Below are positions 1 through 6,619 of a stretch of 6,619 nt of DNA, piece after piece. Position numbers and translations under genes: made by a program. Numbering within the stretch: position 1 is the first letter of the stretch; the number at the start of each line of letters is the position of its first letter. Origin of the DNA: Burkholderiaceae bacterium (GTDB lineage: Bacteria > Pseudomonadota > Gammaproteobacteria > Burkholderiales > Burkholderiaceae_C); the NCBI GenBank assembly GCA_023262365.1, contig JALRBF010000016.1:1-6619 (forward strand). Direction: 5' to 3'. The notes under the pieces were generated by a model that worked only from the letters and a program-made list of their open reading frames with translations, ran no database searches and was not told where the DNA came from.

Positions 1-596
1 TGGCCCAGCAAGGTGACTTCGCGCACACCCTGCTCGGCAAGTTGCGCGATTTCCACCAGCACGTCGTCGAGCGGCCGGCTCACCTCGGCACCGCGCGTGT
101 ACGGCACGATGCAGAAGGTGCAGTACTTGGAACAGCCTTCCATGATGGAGACAAAGGCCGAGGCCCCTTCGGTGCGGGCCGGGGGCAGATGGTCGAACTT
201 TTCGATTTCAGGAAACGCAATGTCTACCTGCGGCCGTGCGTGCTGCTCGCGCTGGGCCAGCAACTGCGGCAGGCGGTGCAGCGTTTGCGGGCCAAACACC
301 ACGTCCACAAAGGGCGCGCGTTGAATAATGGCTTCGCCCTCTTGGCTGGCCACGCAGCCGCCCACGCCAATGCGCACGCCTTTGGCCTTAAGGTGTTTGA
401 TGCGGCCGAGGTCGGAGAAAACTTTTTCTTGGGCTTTTTCGCGCACCGAGCAGGTGTTGAACAAAATCAAGTCGGCCTCGTCCACGTTGTCCGTGGCGGT
501 GTAGCCCTCGGCCGCGCCCAGCACGTCGGCCATCTTGTCCGAGTCGTAGACGTTCATTTGGCACCCAAAGGTGCGAATAAAGACTTTTTTGCCCAT
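1..596 (-). CDS. miaB: MiaB, tRNA-2-methylthio-N6-dimethylallyladenosine synthase (partial, N-terminal 198 codons)
   Basis: MiaB is a cytoplasmic radical-SAM methylthiotransferase that converts i6A37 to ms2i6A37 in tRNAs reading UNN codons. The reading frame enters from the left edge and begins at the ATG at 594-596. The N-terminal UPF0004 domain shows its three cluster-binding cysteines at C12 (FGCQMN), C49 (FNTCSVRE) and C81 ([11 protein letters not shown]). The radical-SAM CxxxCxxC triad is at C155, C159 and C162 ([10 protein letters not shown]), followed by VPYTRG. The full protein is normally about 440-475 residues, so the TRAM domain and half of the radical-SAM barrel lie outside the window. 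An in-frame ATG four codons upstream (606-608) is possible, but [13 protein letters not shown] aligns with the family start. No clear Shine-Dalgarno precedes the chosen start. Identity is secure. Confidence 0.97.
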   Translation of the reverse strand, partial: MGKKVFIRTFGCQMNVYDSDKMADVLGAAEGYTATDNVDEADLILFNTCSVREKAQEKVFSDLGRIKHLKAKGVRIGVGGCVASQEGEAIIQRAPFVDVVFGPQTLHRLPQLLAQREQHARPQVDIAFPEIEKFDHLPPARTEGASAFVSIMEGCSKYCTFCIVPYTRGAEVSRPLDDVLVEIAQLAEQGVREVTLLG

Positions 597-606
597 GATG
601 GCCCGC

Positions 607-612
607 ATTCTA
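607..612 (-). promoter_or_regulatory. possible -10 box of the miaB promoter
   Basis: On the minus strand this hexamer reads TAGAAT, one mismatch from the sigma-70 -10 consensus. A start point 6-7 nt downstream would fall at about 600, only a few bases before the miaB ATG at 596. That would give a nearly leaderless message and would fit the lack of a Shine-Dalgarno. No good -35 box is present at 16-18 nt spacing, so this is tentative. Confidence 0.3.
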
Positions 613-662
613 CGGGCCGGTGCCTGGCTTAAACCGCGTTGAGCGGGATTTTGAGGTAGCGC

Positions 663-1178
663 GTGCCGTTGGCCACGGCTGCCGGCGTGTTGTTGCTGGG
701 CGTGGAGGCCGGGGTGTTGCTGGGCGTGGCGCTGTCGCTGGGCGTGGTGGTGTGGCGCAGCAGCCACCCGCACATGGCGGTGGTGGGGCGGGTGCCCGGC
801 ACCGAGCATTTTCGTAATGTGTCGCGCCATCAGGTACAAACCACGCCGGGCGTGCTGGCCGTGCGCATTGATGAGAATTTGTTTTTTGCCAACGCGCACG
901 AGGTAGAAACCCAGCCGCAGCAACTGTGCGCCGAGCAGGACGAGCCGGTGCAGCGGGTGTTGCTCATCATGTCGGCCGTTAACCGCATCGACAGCACCGC
1001 GCTGGAGATGCTTGACGCGTTTGACCAACAACTGGCCAGCCGCGGCCAAGCCCTATGGCTGGCCGAGGTCAAGGGCCCCGTGGCCGACCGCCTGGCGCGT
1101 AGCGAGCTCGGTCAGCGTCTGCGCGCGCGCACGGCGTTGTCCACCCACGAGGCCATGCAACAAATGCGCGTTGCCTAG
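663..1178 (+). pseudogene. C-terminal remnant of a SulP-family anion transporter (last TM segment plus STAS domain)
   Basis: This open frame of 171 codons matches only the tail of SulP/SLC26-type sulfate or bicarbonate permeases. Residues 4-32 form a hydrophobic, glycine- and valine-rich membrane segment ([19 protein letters not shown]). The family-typical linker [22 protein letters not shown] follows in pieces at 32-53. A STAS domain covers about 61-168, with its hallmark loop VNRIDSTAL at 106-114. Intact members have about 550-600 residues with 10-14 helices, so roughly 400 residues are missing. The frame is closed by a TAG at 657-659, and the miaB start lies only 66 bp away, leaving no room for the rest. 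A GTG at 663 is preceded by GAGG at 653-656, so translation of a one-helix STAS protein is formally possible. Decay after a rearrangement is more likely. Confidence 0.75.
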
Positions 1179-1246
1179 GCGTCAGCGCGGCAGGCCGCAT
1201 CGGGCTAAACTCAAGCCGTTGTGTTGCGTGGGGCTTCGCTGAGTTC

Positions 1247-2221
1247 ATGCCTGTTCAATCGTCTGCTGCTTCAACACGGTCGCGCCGGCCCACCCGCGTG
1301 GGTGTACTGGGGCTGGGCATCATGGGCTCGGCCATGGCGGCCAATTTGGTCAAAGCCGGTTTTGCGGTGCATGGGCACGACCCTCGGCGTGTGGCGCGCC
1401 AGCGGCTGCAGCGCGCTGGTGGGCACGCACCGGACTCGGCCGCCGAGCTGGCGCAAGCGTGCCCGGTGGTGCTGACCTCGCTGCCCTCGCCACAGGCGCT
1501 GCACGACGTGGCGCAAACCTTGGCGCAGCACGCCAAGCGCGGTACGGTGGTGATTGAAACCAGCACCTTGGCCTTGCCCGACAAACAGCTTGCGCACGAC
1601 ACACTGGCCGAGGCCGGCGTGGTGTTGCTGGACTGTCCGCTGTCGGGCACTGGAGCGCAGGCAATCAACAAAGACCTGACCGTATATGGCAGTGGCGACA
1701 CCCGCGCGCTGCGCCGTGTGCGCCCGGTGTTGCAAGGCCTGAGCCACACCCAATTTGACTTGGGTGCCTTTGGCAACGGCATGCGCATGAAGCTCATGGC
1801 CAACTTGCTCGTGGCGGTGCACAACGTGGCTGCGGCCGAGGCGCTGCTGTTGGGCGAGGCCATGGGCATTGACCCTGCGCTCGCGGTGCAGGTGCTGCAA
1901 GGCGGCGCTGGCGGCTCACGCATGCTGCAGGTGCGTGGGCCCATGATGGCCCAGCGCACTTGGCGCCAAGCCACCATGAAGCTGGACGTGTGGCACAAAG
2001 ACATGACATTGATTGGCCAAGCGTTGGCCCAAGCCAACGTGGCCGCGCCCACTTTTGCGGCCACGCAGCCGGTGTACCACGCTGCCCTGGGTTTGGGCCA
2101 CGCCAAGCACGACACCGGTGCGGTGTACCACGTGTTGGCCACCATGAGTGGTCAATCTCTTCCTTCGGCGCCGCGCGGCGGTCAGCGCAAGCGCGGCAAC
2201 CCACGCCAGCGGAGTACCTGA
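1247..2221 (+). CDS. NAD(P)-dependent beta-hydroxyacid dehydrogenase (3-hydroxyisobutyrate dehydrogenase family)
   Basis: This is a cytosolic oxidoreductase of the family that includes 3-hydroxyisobutyrate dehydrogenase, tartronate semialdehyde reductase and L-threonate dehydrogenase. The Rossmann domain opens with GLGIMGSAMAANL at 22-34. The substrate loop DCPLSGT (129-135) replaces the usual DAPVSGG. The catalytic lysine is K182 in GNGMRMKLMANLL, with N186 one turn later, and the C-terminal helical domain carries the KD pair at 251-252. The 324 residues are somewhat longer than the usual 290-300. The excess is a 17-residue N-terminal lead before VGVLGLG and a basic tail from about 301 (SGQSLPSAPRGGQRKRG). 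A GTG at 1298 is an alternative start; neither start has a strong Shine-Dalgarno. It is the first gene of a three-gene operon and its TGA shares one base with the next ATG. The exact substrate cannot be read from sequence; tartronate semialdehyde or another short hydroxyacid is plausible. Confidence 0.92.
   Translation: MPVQSSAASTRSRRPTRVGVLGLGIMGSAMAANLVKAGFAVHGHDPRRVARQRLQRAGGHAPDSAAELAQACPVVLTSLPSPQALHDVAQTLAQHAKRGTVVIETSTLALPDKQLAHDTLAEAGVVLLDCPLSGTGAQAINKDLTVYGSGDTRALRRVRPVLQGLSHTQFDLGAFGNGMRMKLMANLLVAVHNVAAAEALLLGEAMGIDPALAVQVLQGGAGGSRMLQVRGPMMAQRTWRQATMKLDVWHKDMTLIGQALAQANVAAPTFAATQPVYHAALGLGHAKHDTGAVYHVLATMSGQSLPSAPRGGQRKRGNPRQRST
2211..2214 (+). promoter_or_regulatory. Shine-Dalgarno for the small cupin gene
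   Basis: GGAG lies six bases before the ATG at 2221, inside the last codons of the upstream dehydrogenase. It decides the start of the 94-codon gene, which would otherwise be hard to separate from longer in-frame extensions running back to 1960 inside the dehydrogenase gene. Confidence 0.6.
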
Positions 2222-2505
2222 TGCAAGACTTTGCCACCTTTGAACAAGAATCGCAGGCACTGGGCTACGGCGAGGTGCTTGAGCGCGTATGGCAAGCCAA
2301 CGAAGAGGTCGCTATCCACACCCACCCGTTTGCCGTACGCGCGCTGGTGGTTGAGGGCGAGTTTTGGCTTACCTGCAACGGCCACACCCAGCACCTTTTG
2401 CCGGGCCAGCGCTTTGAGCTGGACGCCGAGGTGCCGCACGCCGAACGCTATGGCCCACAAGGCGCGGTGTTTTGGGCCGCGCGCAAGTACCCGCCTGCCG
2501 CATGA
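2221..2505 (+). CDS. small single-domain cupin protein
   Basis: This is a 94-residue beta-barrel protein of the cupin superfamily. The first cupin motif is HTHPFAVRALVVEGEF at 33-48, with metal-ligand candidates H33 and H35. R40 occurs near where many cupins have glutamate, and the glycine at 46 closes the motif. The second motif is LPGQRFELDAEVPHAE at 60-75, with P61, G62 and ligand candidate H73. There is no signal peptide, membrane segment or DNA-binding domain, so it is a stand-alone sensor, isomerase-like or accessory protein rather than an AraC-type regulator. It sits between two dehydrogenases: its ATG overlaps the upstream TGA by 1 nt and its TGA overlaps the next ATG by 4 nt, so the three are almost certainly translated together. 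Its substrate is unknown, and binding a sugar acid from the same pathway is only an inference. Confidence 0.85.
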   Translation: MQDFATFEQESQALGYGEVLERVWQANEEVAIHTHPFAVRALVVEGEFWLTCNGHTQHLLPGQRFELDAEVPHAERYGPQGAVFWAARKYPPAA

Positions 2506-3457
2506 CGCCTTGGCGCGTGTACGCCCCGTCCACCCCGCCGCCGCTGTACGCCAAGGCGCTGGGTGAGCGCGTGCAGTGGGTGGGGCCGTTCGAGCCCCAT
2601 CAACTGGCCCAGCACGCCACCATGCTGCGCGAGGTGGTGGCTGTTGCCGGCATGGGAGACGCCAAGGTGCCCGCCAGCCTGATGGACGCCTTACCGGCAC
2701 TCAAGCTGGTGAGCATCATGGGGGTGGGGTACGACGGTGTGGACATACCCGCGGCGTTGGCGCGCGGGGTGCAGGTTAGCCACACCCCCGACGTGCTCAA
2801 CGACGACGTGGCCGACTTGGCCTTTGCACTGATGCTGGCCGTAACGCGCCGCGTGGTGTTGGCCGACCGCATGGTACGCGCCGGCGAATGGGGCCAGCGC
2901 CCCACGCCGACGGGCGTGCGGCTGACGGGCCAGCGCCTGGGCGTGCTTGGCATGGGGCGCATCGGCCAGGCCATTGCGCGGCGTGCCGCGGCGTTTGACA
3001 TGCCCGTGACGTACACCGCGCGCGCACCCAAACCCGCGCTGCCCTATGCCTACGCATCCAACGCGGTTGCGTTGGCGCGGGCGGTGGATGTGCTGGTTGT
3101 GATTACCCCCGGCGGTACCGAGACACGCCACCTAATCAACGCTGAGGTGTTGCAAGCGCTGGGGCCGCAAGGCGTGCTGATTAACGTGGCGCGTGGTTCG
3201 GTGGTGGACGAGGCGGCTTTGCTTGAGGCCCTGCAGCAAGGTGTGATCGCCGGGGCGGGGCTTGACGTGTACGAAAACGAACCTTATCCGCTGGCCGGTT
3301 TGACCATGCTCGATAACGTGGTGCTTACCCCGCACGTGGGCAGCGCCACGCCCACCACGCGCCAAGCCATGGCCGAATTGGCGGCGCGTAATTTGGTGTC
3401 GTTTTTGTCGGGCAACGGCTTGCTGACGCCGGTGCCCGAGTGCGCAGCCACCCGCGC

Positions 3458-3461
<4 letters not shown>
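2502..3461 (+). CDS. D-2-hydroxyacid dehydrogenase (glyoxylate/hydroxypyruvate reductase type)
   Basis: This 319-residue cytosolic NAD(P)H-dependent reductase belongs to the D-isomer-specific 2-hydroxyacid dehydrogenases. Residues 70-82 (VSIMGVGYDGVDI) form the substrate loop. The nucleotide-binding motif GMGRIGQAIARR is at 150-161. The catalytic triad is R231 (NVARGSVVDE), E260 (DVYENEP) and H278 (LTPHVGSAT). R174 near the end of the second Rossmann strand, in place of an acidic residue, hints at NADPH preference. The likely reaction is reduction of glyoxylate to glycolate or hydroxypyruvate to D-glycerate; other short 2-keto acids remain possible. The ATG at 2502 overlaps the cupin stop as ATGA and fits the family start. 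An upstream in-frame ATG at 2472 would overlap the cupin by a further 30 nt and is less likely. No Shine-Dalgarno is seen, so coupled translation is expected. Its stop overlaps that of the convergent SDR. Confidence 0.93.
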
Positions 3462-4200
<739 letters not shown>

Positions 4201-4204
<4 letters not shown>

Positions 4205-5205
4205 GCGAGTCCTTTCAGTGCATGGGGGTTGTCATGGGCGCGCATGTCGCTGATGTACTGCTCAATCACCGAGGCAAAGTTGGCATCGGGTTGCAACCCC
4301 AGCATCTCGGTGGCTACACCGGGGGCTGCGGCCTGCGGCCAGTTGGCCACGATGCTGGCGATGCGCGCGTCGTGTTCAAACACCACACGCTGGCGCACCG
4401 CCTTACCTGCCACTTCTTCTAAGGCGTTAAGCATTTGTGCCACGGTGACGTTGAGGGCTGGCAAGTTAATGGCCAGGCGCCGCTTGAGCACTGCCCGCGG
4501 TGCGCCAAACACGCCGATGATGCTGGCTACCGTGGTGCCAGGCGAAGAAACCGGGTGCGCCACGCTGGCCTCTACCGGGCAGACCGCCGGCTGCCCGGCC
4601 AGCGGCTCGCGCAAGATGCCGCTAAAAAAAGACGACGCCGCCCCGTTGGGTTGGCCCGGGCGTACCGTCACCGTCATCAAGCGCGCGCTGCGCCCGTCAA
4701 CAAAGCCCTTGCGGGTGTAGTCGGCAATTAAGTATTCGCACATCAACTTGTGTGTGCCATACGAGGTTTGCGGTGCCGGCAGCGTGTTGTCTGAAACCGG
4801 CGAGGGCAGCGCCAACGCCGGGTCGGGCCCATACACCGCCACCGAGCTGCTAAAAAACACACGCGGCACGTTGCCCGCGCGGCGTAGGCCCTCCAGCAGC
4901 AATCGCGTGCTGTCTAGGTTAGAGCGCAGGCCCAATTCAAAGTCCAGCTCGCATTCGCCCGATACCGCCGAGGCCAGGTGAAACACGCCGTCAAAACCCG
5001 AGGCAAACAACTCGCCTTGCTGCAACATGGGTCCCACGGCGGCCGTCACGCGTGGATGCTCGCTCAAGTCCGGCGGCAGCGGGTATTGATCGGTAAGCGT
5101 AAGTGAAAAATCGCTGGCAAATTCGCTCGGTGGGTTGGCCAGCAGGGTGCGCGCCAAGCGGGCGCCCAAAAACCCACCGGCCCCCGTGATCAATATTTTT
5201 TTCAT
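4201..5205 (-). CDS. denD: DenD-like NAD-dependent dehydrogenase of the epimerase/dehydratase family (D-erythronate dehydrogenase-like)
   Basis: This 334-residue extended-type SDR (COG0451 fold) has TGAGGFLG at 7-14 for NAD binding, SSS at 119-121 and the catalytic pair Y149 and K153 in SYGTHK. Stretches such as TRKGFVDGRSARLMTVTVRPG (164-184), FFSGILREPLAG (193-204) and NLPALNVTVAQML (248-259) are those I recall as typical of D-erythronate dehydrogenase DenD rather than of nucleotide-sugar epimerases. DenD oxidises D-erythronate at C2 to 2-oxo-tetronate. In described pathways it accompanies the OtnK kinase, OtnC aldolase and OtnI isomerase, none of which are visible here, so the substrate may differ. 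The ATG at 5203-5205 has AAGGA (5213-5217) 7 nt upstream. That ribosome site also contains the TAA of the preceding gene, only 10 nt away. Longer in-frame starts up to 5286 intrude into the hydrolase gene and are rejected. The symbol reflects family resemblance, not proven function. Confidence 0.8.
4210..4214 (-). promoter_or_regulatory. Shine-Dalgarno of the terminal SDR gene
   Basis: AAGGA on the minus strand, 5 nt before the ATG at 4204, lies within the last codons of the denD-like gene. It supports the ATGA-overlapping start. Confidence 0.6.
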
Positions 5206-5212
5206 GTGTGGG

Positions 5213-5217
5213 TCCTT
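5213..5217 (-). promoter_or_regulatory. Shine-Dalgarno of the denD-like gene, overlapping the upstream stop
   Basis: The minus strand reads TAAGGA here, so the stop codon of the FAH-family gene (TAA, 5216-5218) is part of the ribosome binding site. The spacing to the ATG at 5205 is 7 nt. This arrangement favours re-initiation by terminating ribosomes and fixes the start of the downstream gene. Confidence 0.65.
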
Positions 5218-6088
5218 ACACCGGGGCGTCAATGCGCGCTTGGTTGTACGCGTGCACCTGCTGCGTTTGATCGCCCAGCCCTTCAATACCCAATCGCATC
5301 ACATCACCTGGACGCAAAAAAACTGGGTTGGGCTTGACTCCCATGCCCACGCCTGGTGGCGTGCCCGTGGCAATGAGGTCACCTGGGTTAAGCGTCATGA
5401 AGCGGCTCAGGTAAGCCACCAGTGCCGCCACGCCAAACACCATGGTTTGGGTCGATCCGTTTTGGTAACGCTTGCCATTGACTTCCAGCCACATACCAAG
5501 GTTTTGGGGGTCGGGCACCTCGTCACGTGTTACCAACCACGGCCCGACCGGACCAAAAGTGTCGCAGCCCTTACCTTTATCCCAAGTGCCGCCGCGCTCC
5601 ATTTGATATTCGCGCTCCGACACGTCGTTGACAACGCAGTACCCCGCCACGTGCCCCAGCGCTTGCGTCTCGCTCACGTAGCGGGCGCGCTGGCCGATTA
5701 CCACGCCAAGCTCAACCTCCCAATCGGTTTTGCTCGAGCCTTGCGGCAGCACTACGTCGTGGTTTGGCCCCACCCTCACTTGGACGGGTTTGTGAAACAC
5801 AATCGGCTCGGTGGGCACGGCCATGCCGGCTTCGGCCGCGTGATCGGCGTAATTCAGCCCGATTCCGATGAACTTGCCACAGGTGTGCCACGGCGGCAGT
5901 AGGCCGCTGTTGGCGGGCAACAAGGGCAGTTGCGCAAGCTCCAGCGCTTGTAACTGCTCAATGCCCCCGTCGTGAAGTTGTTCGCAACCAATGTCGGTAA
6001 TGTGAGCCCGCAAATCGCGTAAGCGGCCCTCAGCGTCAACCGCAGCGGGTACCACGTTGCCGTCAATCAGTAAGCGTGCTAGTTTCAT
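5216..6088 (-). CDS. fumarylacetoacetate hydrolase (FAH) family protein, probable 2,4-diketo-3-deoxy-sugar-acid hydrolase
   Basis: This 290-residue protein has an N-terminal extension (1-70) followed by the FAH catalytic domain. The core opens with GKFIGIGLNYADHAAE (71-86). Metal-ligand candidates are E124 and E126 in TDWEVELG and D155 in NDVSERE. KGKGCDTFGP (171-180) and TGTPPGVG (241-248) complete the family signature. Members cleave or hydrate diketo acids: fumarylpyruvate and acylpyruvate hydrolases, ureidoglycolate lyase, and the hydrolases ending the non-phosphorylative L-fucose and L-rhamnose routes. The gene lies just downstream of an SDR resembling 2-keto-3-deoxy-L-fuconate dehydrogenase. 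Cleavage of the resulting 2,4-diketo-3-deoxy acid to pyruvate and a hydroxyacid is therefore the best-supported role, but aromatic meta-cleavage substrates cannot be excluded from sequence. The start at 6088 fits the family N-terminus (MKLARL), though no good Shine-Dalgarno is visible. Confidence 0.93.
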   Translation of the reverse strand: MKLARLLIDGNVVPAAVDAEGRLRDLRAHITDIGCEQLHDGGIEQLQALELAQLPLLPANSGLLPPWHTCGKFIGIGLNYADHAAEAGMAVPTEPIVFHKPVQVRVGPNHDVVLPQGSSKTDWEVELGVVIGQRARYVSETQALGHVAGYCVVNDVSEREYQMERGGTWDKGKGCDTFGPVGPWLVTRDEVPDPQNLGMWLEVNGKRYQNGSTQTMVFGVAALVAYLSRFMTLNPGDLIATGTPPGVGMGVKPNPVFLRPGDVMRLGIEGLGDQTQQVHAYNQARIDAPV

Positions 6089-6122
6089 GATAATTCGGTG
6101 AGGTTAATGGGGTAAGCAAGGT

Positions 6123-6138
6123 GGGCGTTGGTTCGCCC
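6123..6138 (-). other. small inverted repeat between the edge SDR and the FAH-family gene
   Basis: In the 58-nt gap 6089-6146, a perfect 5-bp stem (GGGCG/CGCCC) encloses a 6-nt loop. It is the only gap of any size inside the minus-strand operon. No U-tract follows in the direction of transcription, so it is not a convincing intrinsic terminator; it could be an RNA-processing or pausing hairpin, or chance in GC-rich DNA. Confidence 0.25.
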
Positions 6139-6146
6139 TGCGCATG

Positions 6147-6619
6147 TTAAATGACCATGCCGCCGTCTACGTTAAAAAACGCCCCGGTGGTGAATGAGCC
6201 CTCGTCGCTGGCCAAAAACACCGCGGCCGCAGCGATTTCGTCGGCTGTGCCCAGGCGTCCCAGCGGCTGGCGGGCCACAAACATCTGGCGCACCGCTTCG
6301 GGGGTTTGGCCGCTGGCCTGGGCTTGCGCGGCAATGCGTTGCTGCAGCGAGGGCGACTCCACCGTGCCCGGACAAATGGCGTTGCAGCGCACGTTGTGCG
6401 CTACGTAGTCAGCGGCAATCGATTTGGTCATGCCCAGCAGTGCCGCTTTGGTGGCACCATACACAAACCGGTTGGGCAAGCCGCGCACGGTGCTGGCAAT
6501 GGATGAGACGTGGATGATGCTGCCCCAGCGCTGGGCCACCATGCCGGGCAAAAACGCTTGGTTGAGCTTAAACGCCGCGCGGCAATTAATGGCAAAGGCA
6601 AAGTCCCACTCGGCATCGG
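6147..6619 (-). CDS. SDR-family dehydrogenase resembling 2-keto-3-deoxy-L-fuconate dehydrogenase (partial, C-terminal 156 residues)
   Basis: The frame enters from the right edge (DAEWDFAFAINCRAAFK...) and ends at TAA 6147-6149 after GGMVI. The visible part carries the catalytic serine in HVSSIAS and the YGATK tyrosine-lysine motif, followed by RCNAICPGTVESPSL and a tail rich in SDR hallmarks (QPLGRLGTADEIAAAAVFLASDE, split around 110-133 of the visible part). The NAICPGTVESPSL stretch with the following extended helix is what I recall from 2-keto-3-deoxy-L-fuconate 4-dehydrogenases of Xanthomonas and Burkholderia and the related DHRS6/BDH2 group. These oxidise C4 of a 2-keto-3-deoxy acid with NAD. 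The nucleotide-binding N-terminus, about 95 residues, is outside the window. It is the first visible gene of the minus-strand operon, 58 nt before the FAH-family hydrolase that would use its product. Being an SDR is certain; the exact substrate is inferred. Confidence 0.88.
   Translation of the reverse strand, partial: DAEWDFAFAINCRAAFKLNQAFLPGMVAQRWGSIIHVSSIASTVRGLPNRFVYGATKAALLGMTKSIAADYVAHNVRCNAICPGTVESPSLQQRIAAQAQASGQTPEAVRQMFVARQPLGRLGTADEIAAAAVFLASDEGSFTTGAFFNVDGGMVI

Noticed and set aside
42..632. 196-codon plus-strand open frame over the miaB region
   Set aside because: It is antisense to miaB, whose minus-strand frame has all expected cysteine motifs; the plus-strand product is low in recognisable motifs and rich in His/Ala/Val as expected of a GC-rich shadow.
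693..750. Repeated CTGGGCGTGG-like units
   Set aside because: They encode successive LGV residues of the transporter's membrane helix; codon-level repetition explains them and no tandem array is present.
1187..1198. GCGG...CCGC inverted repeat after the SulP remnant as a terminator
   Set aside because: Only a 4-bp stem with a 4-nt loop and no T-run afterwards; expected by chance in this GC-rich sequence.
1206..1211. TAAACT as a -10 box for the plus-strand operon
   Set aside because: It is suitably placed 35 nt before the ATG, but no -35-like hexamer lies at 16-19 nt spacing, so a promoter could not be supported.
1255..2145. 296-codon minus-strand open frame
   Set aside because: Antisense shadow of the HIBADH-family gene; the product is Ser/Ala/Thr/Cys-rich without domain features, while the plus strand carries a complete enzyme.
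5135..5902. 255-codon plus-strand open frame
   Set aside because: Antisense to the FAH-family gene and the start of the denD-like gene; no recognisable family.

Overview
The window looks like part of a chromosome from a GC-rich betaproteobacterium, most likely Burkholderiales and perhaps near Comamonadaceae. This rests on GC- and G/C3-rich codon use, the MiaB sequence, and protein types common in sugar-acid catabolic loci of that order. No rRNA, tRNA, CRISPR, insertion sequence or origin is visible. There are eight recognisable coding regions (two cut by the window edges) and one decayed gene, so nearly every base is accounted for.

Left edge (1-1178): the first 198 codons of miaB, the tRNA methylthiotransferase, on the minus strand. 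It diverges from a plus-strand fragment that encodes only the last membrane segment and STAS domain of a SulP anion transporter. The missing roughly 400 residues would have to lie where miaB begins, so this is a gene remnant at an old rearrangement boundary.

Middle left (1247-3461, plus strand): a tightly packed three-gene operon. It encodes a 3-hydroxyisobutyrate-dehydrogenase-family oxidoreductase, a 94-residue single-domain cupin, and a D-2-hydroxyacid dehydrogenase of the glyoxylate/hydroxypyruvate reductase type. The genes overlap by 1 nt and then 4 nt.

Right (3458-6619, minus strand): a second operon converging on the first, with the two terminal stop codons overlapping. In transcription order it encodes an SDR resembling 2-keto-3-deoxy-L-fuconate dehydrogenase (5' end outside the window), a fumarylacetoacetate-hydrolase-family enzyme, a DenD-like (D-erythronate dehydrogenase) epimerase-fold dehydrogenase, and another SDR.

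Taken together, five NAD(P)-dependent dehydrogenases plus a C-C hydrolase and a cupin suggest non-phosphorylative catabolism of a sugar or sugar acid. A 2-keto-3-deoxy acid would be oxidised at C4 by the edge SDR, and the diketo acid split by the FAH-family enzyme into pyruvate and a 2- or 3-carbon hydroxyacid. The plus-strand reductases could then handle glyoxylate, hydroxypyruvate or tartronate semialdehyde. The DenD-like enzyme, without any visible tetronate kinase, isomerase or aldolase, does not fit the described pathways and is the most interesting part. Transporters, dehydratase and regulator are not in the window and would be expected beyond the right edge if the idea is right.
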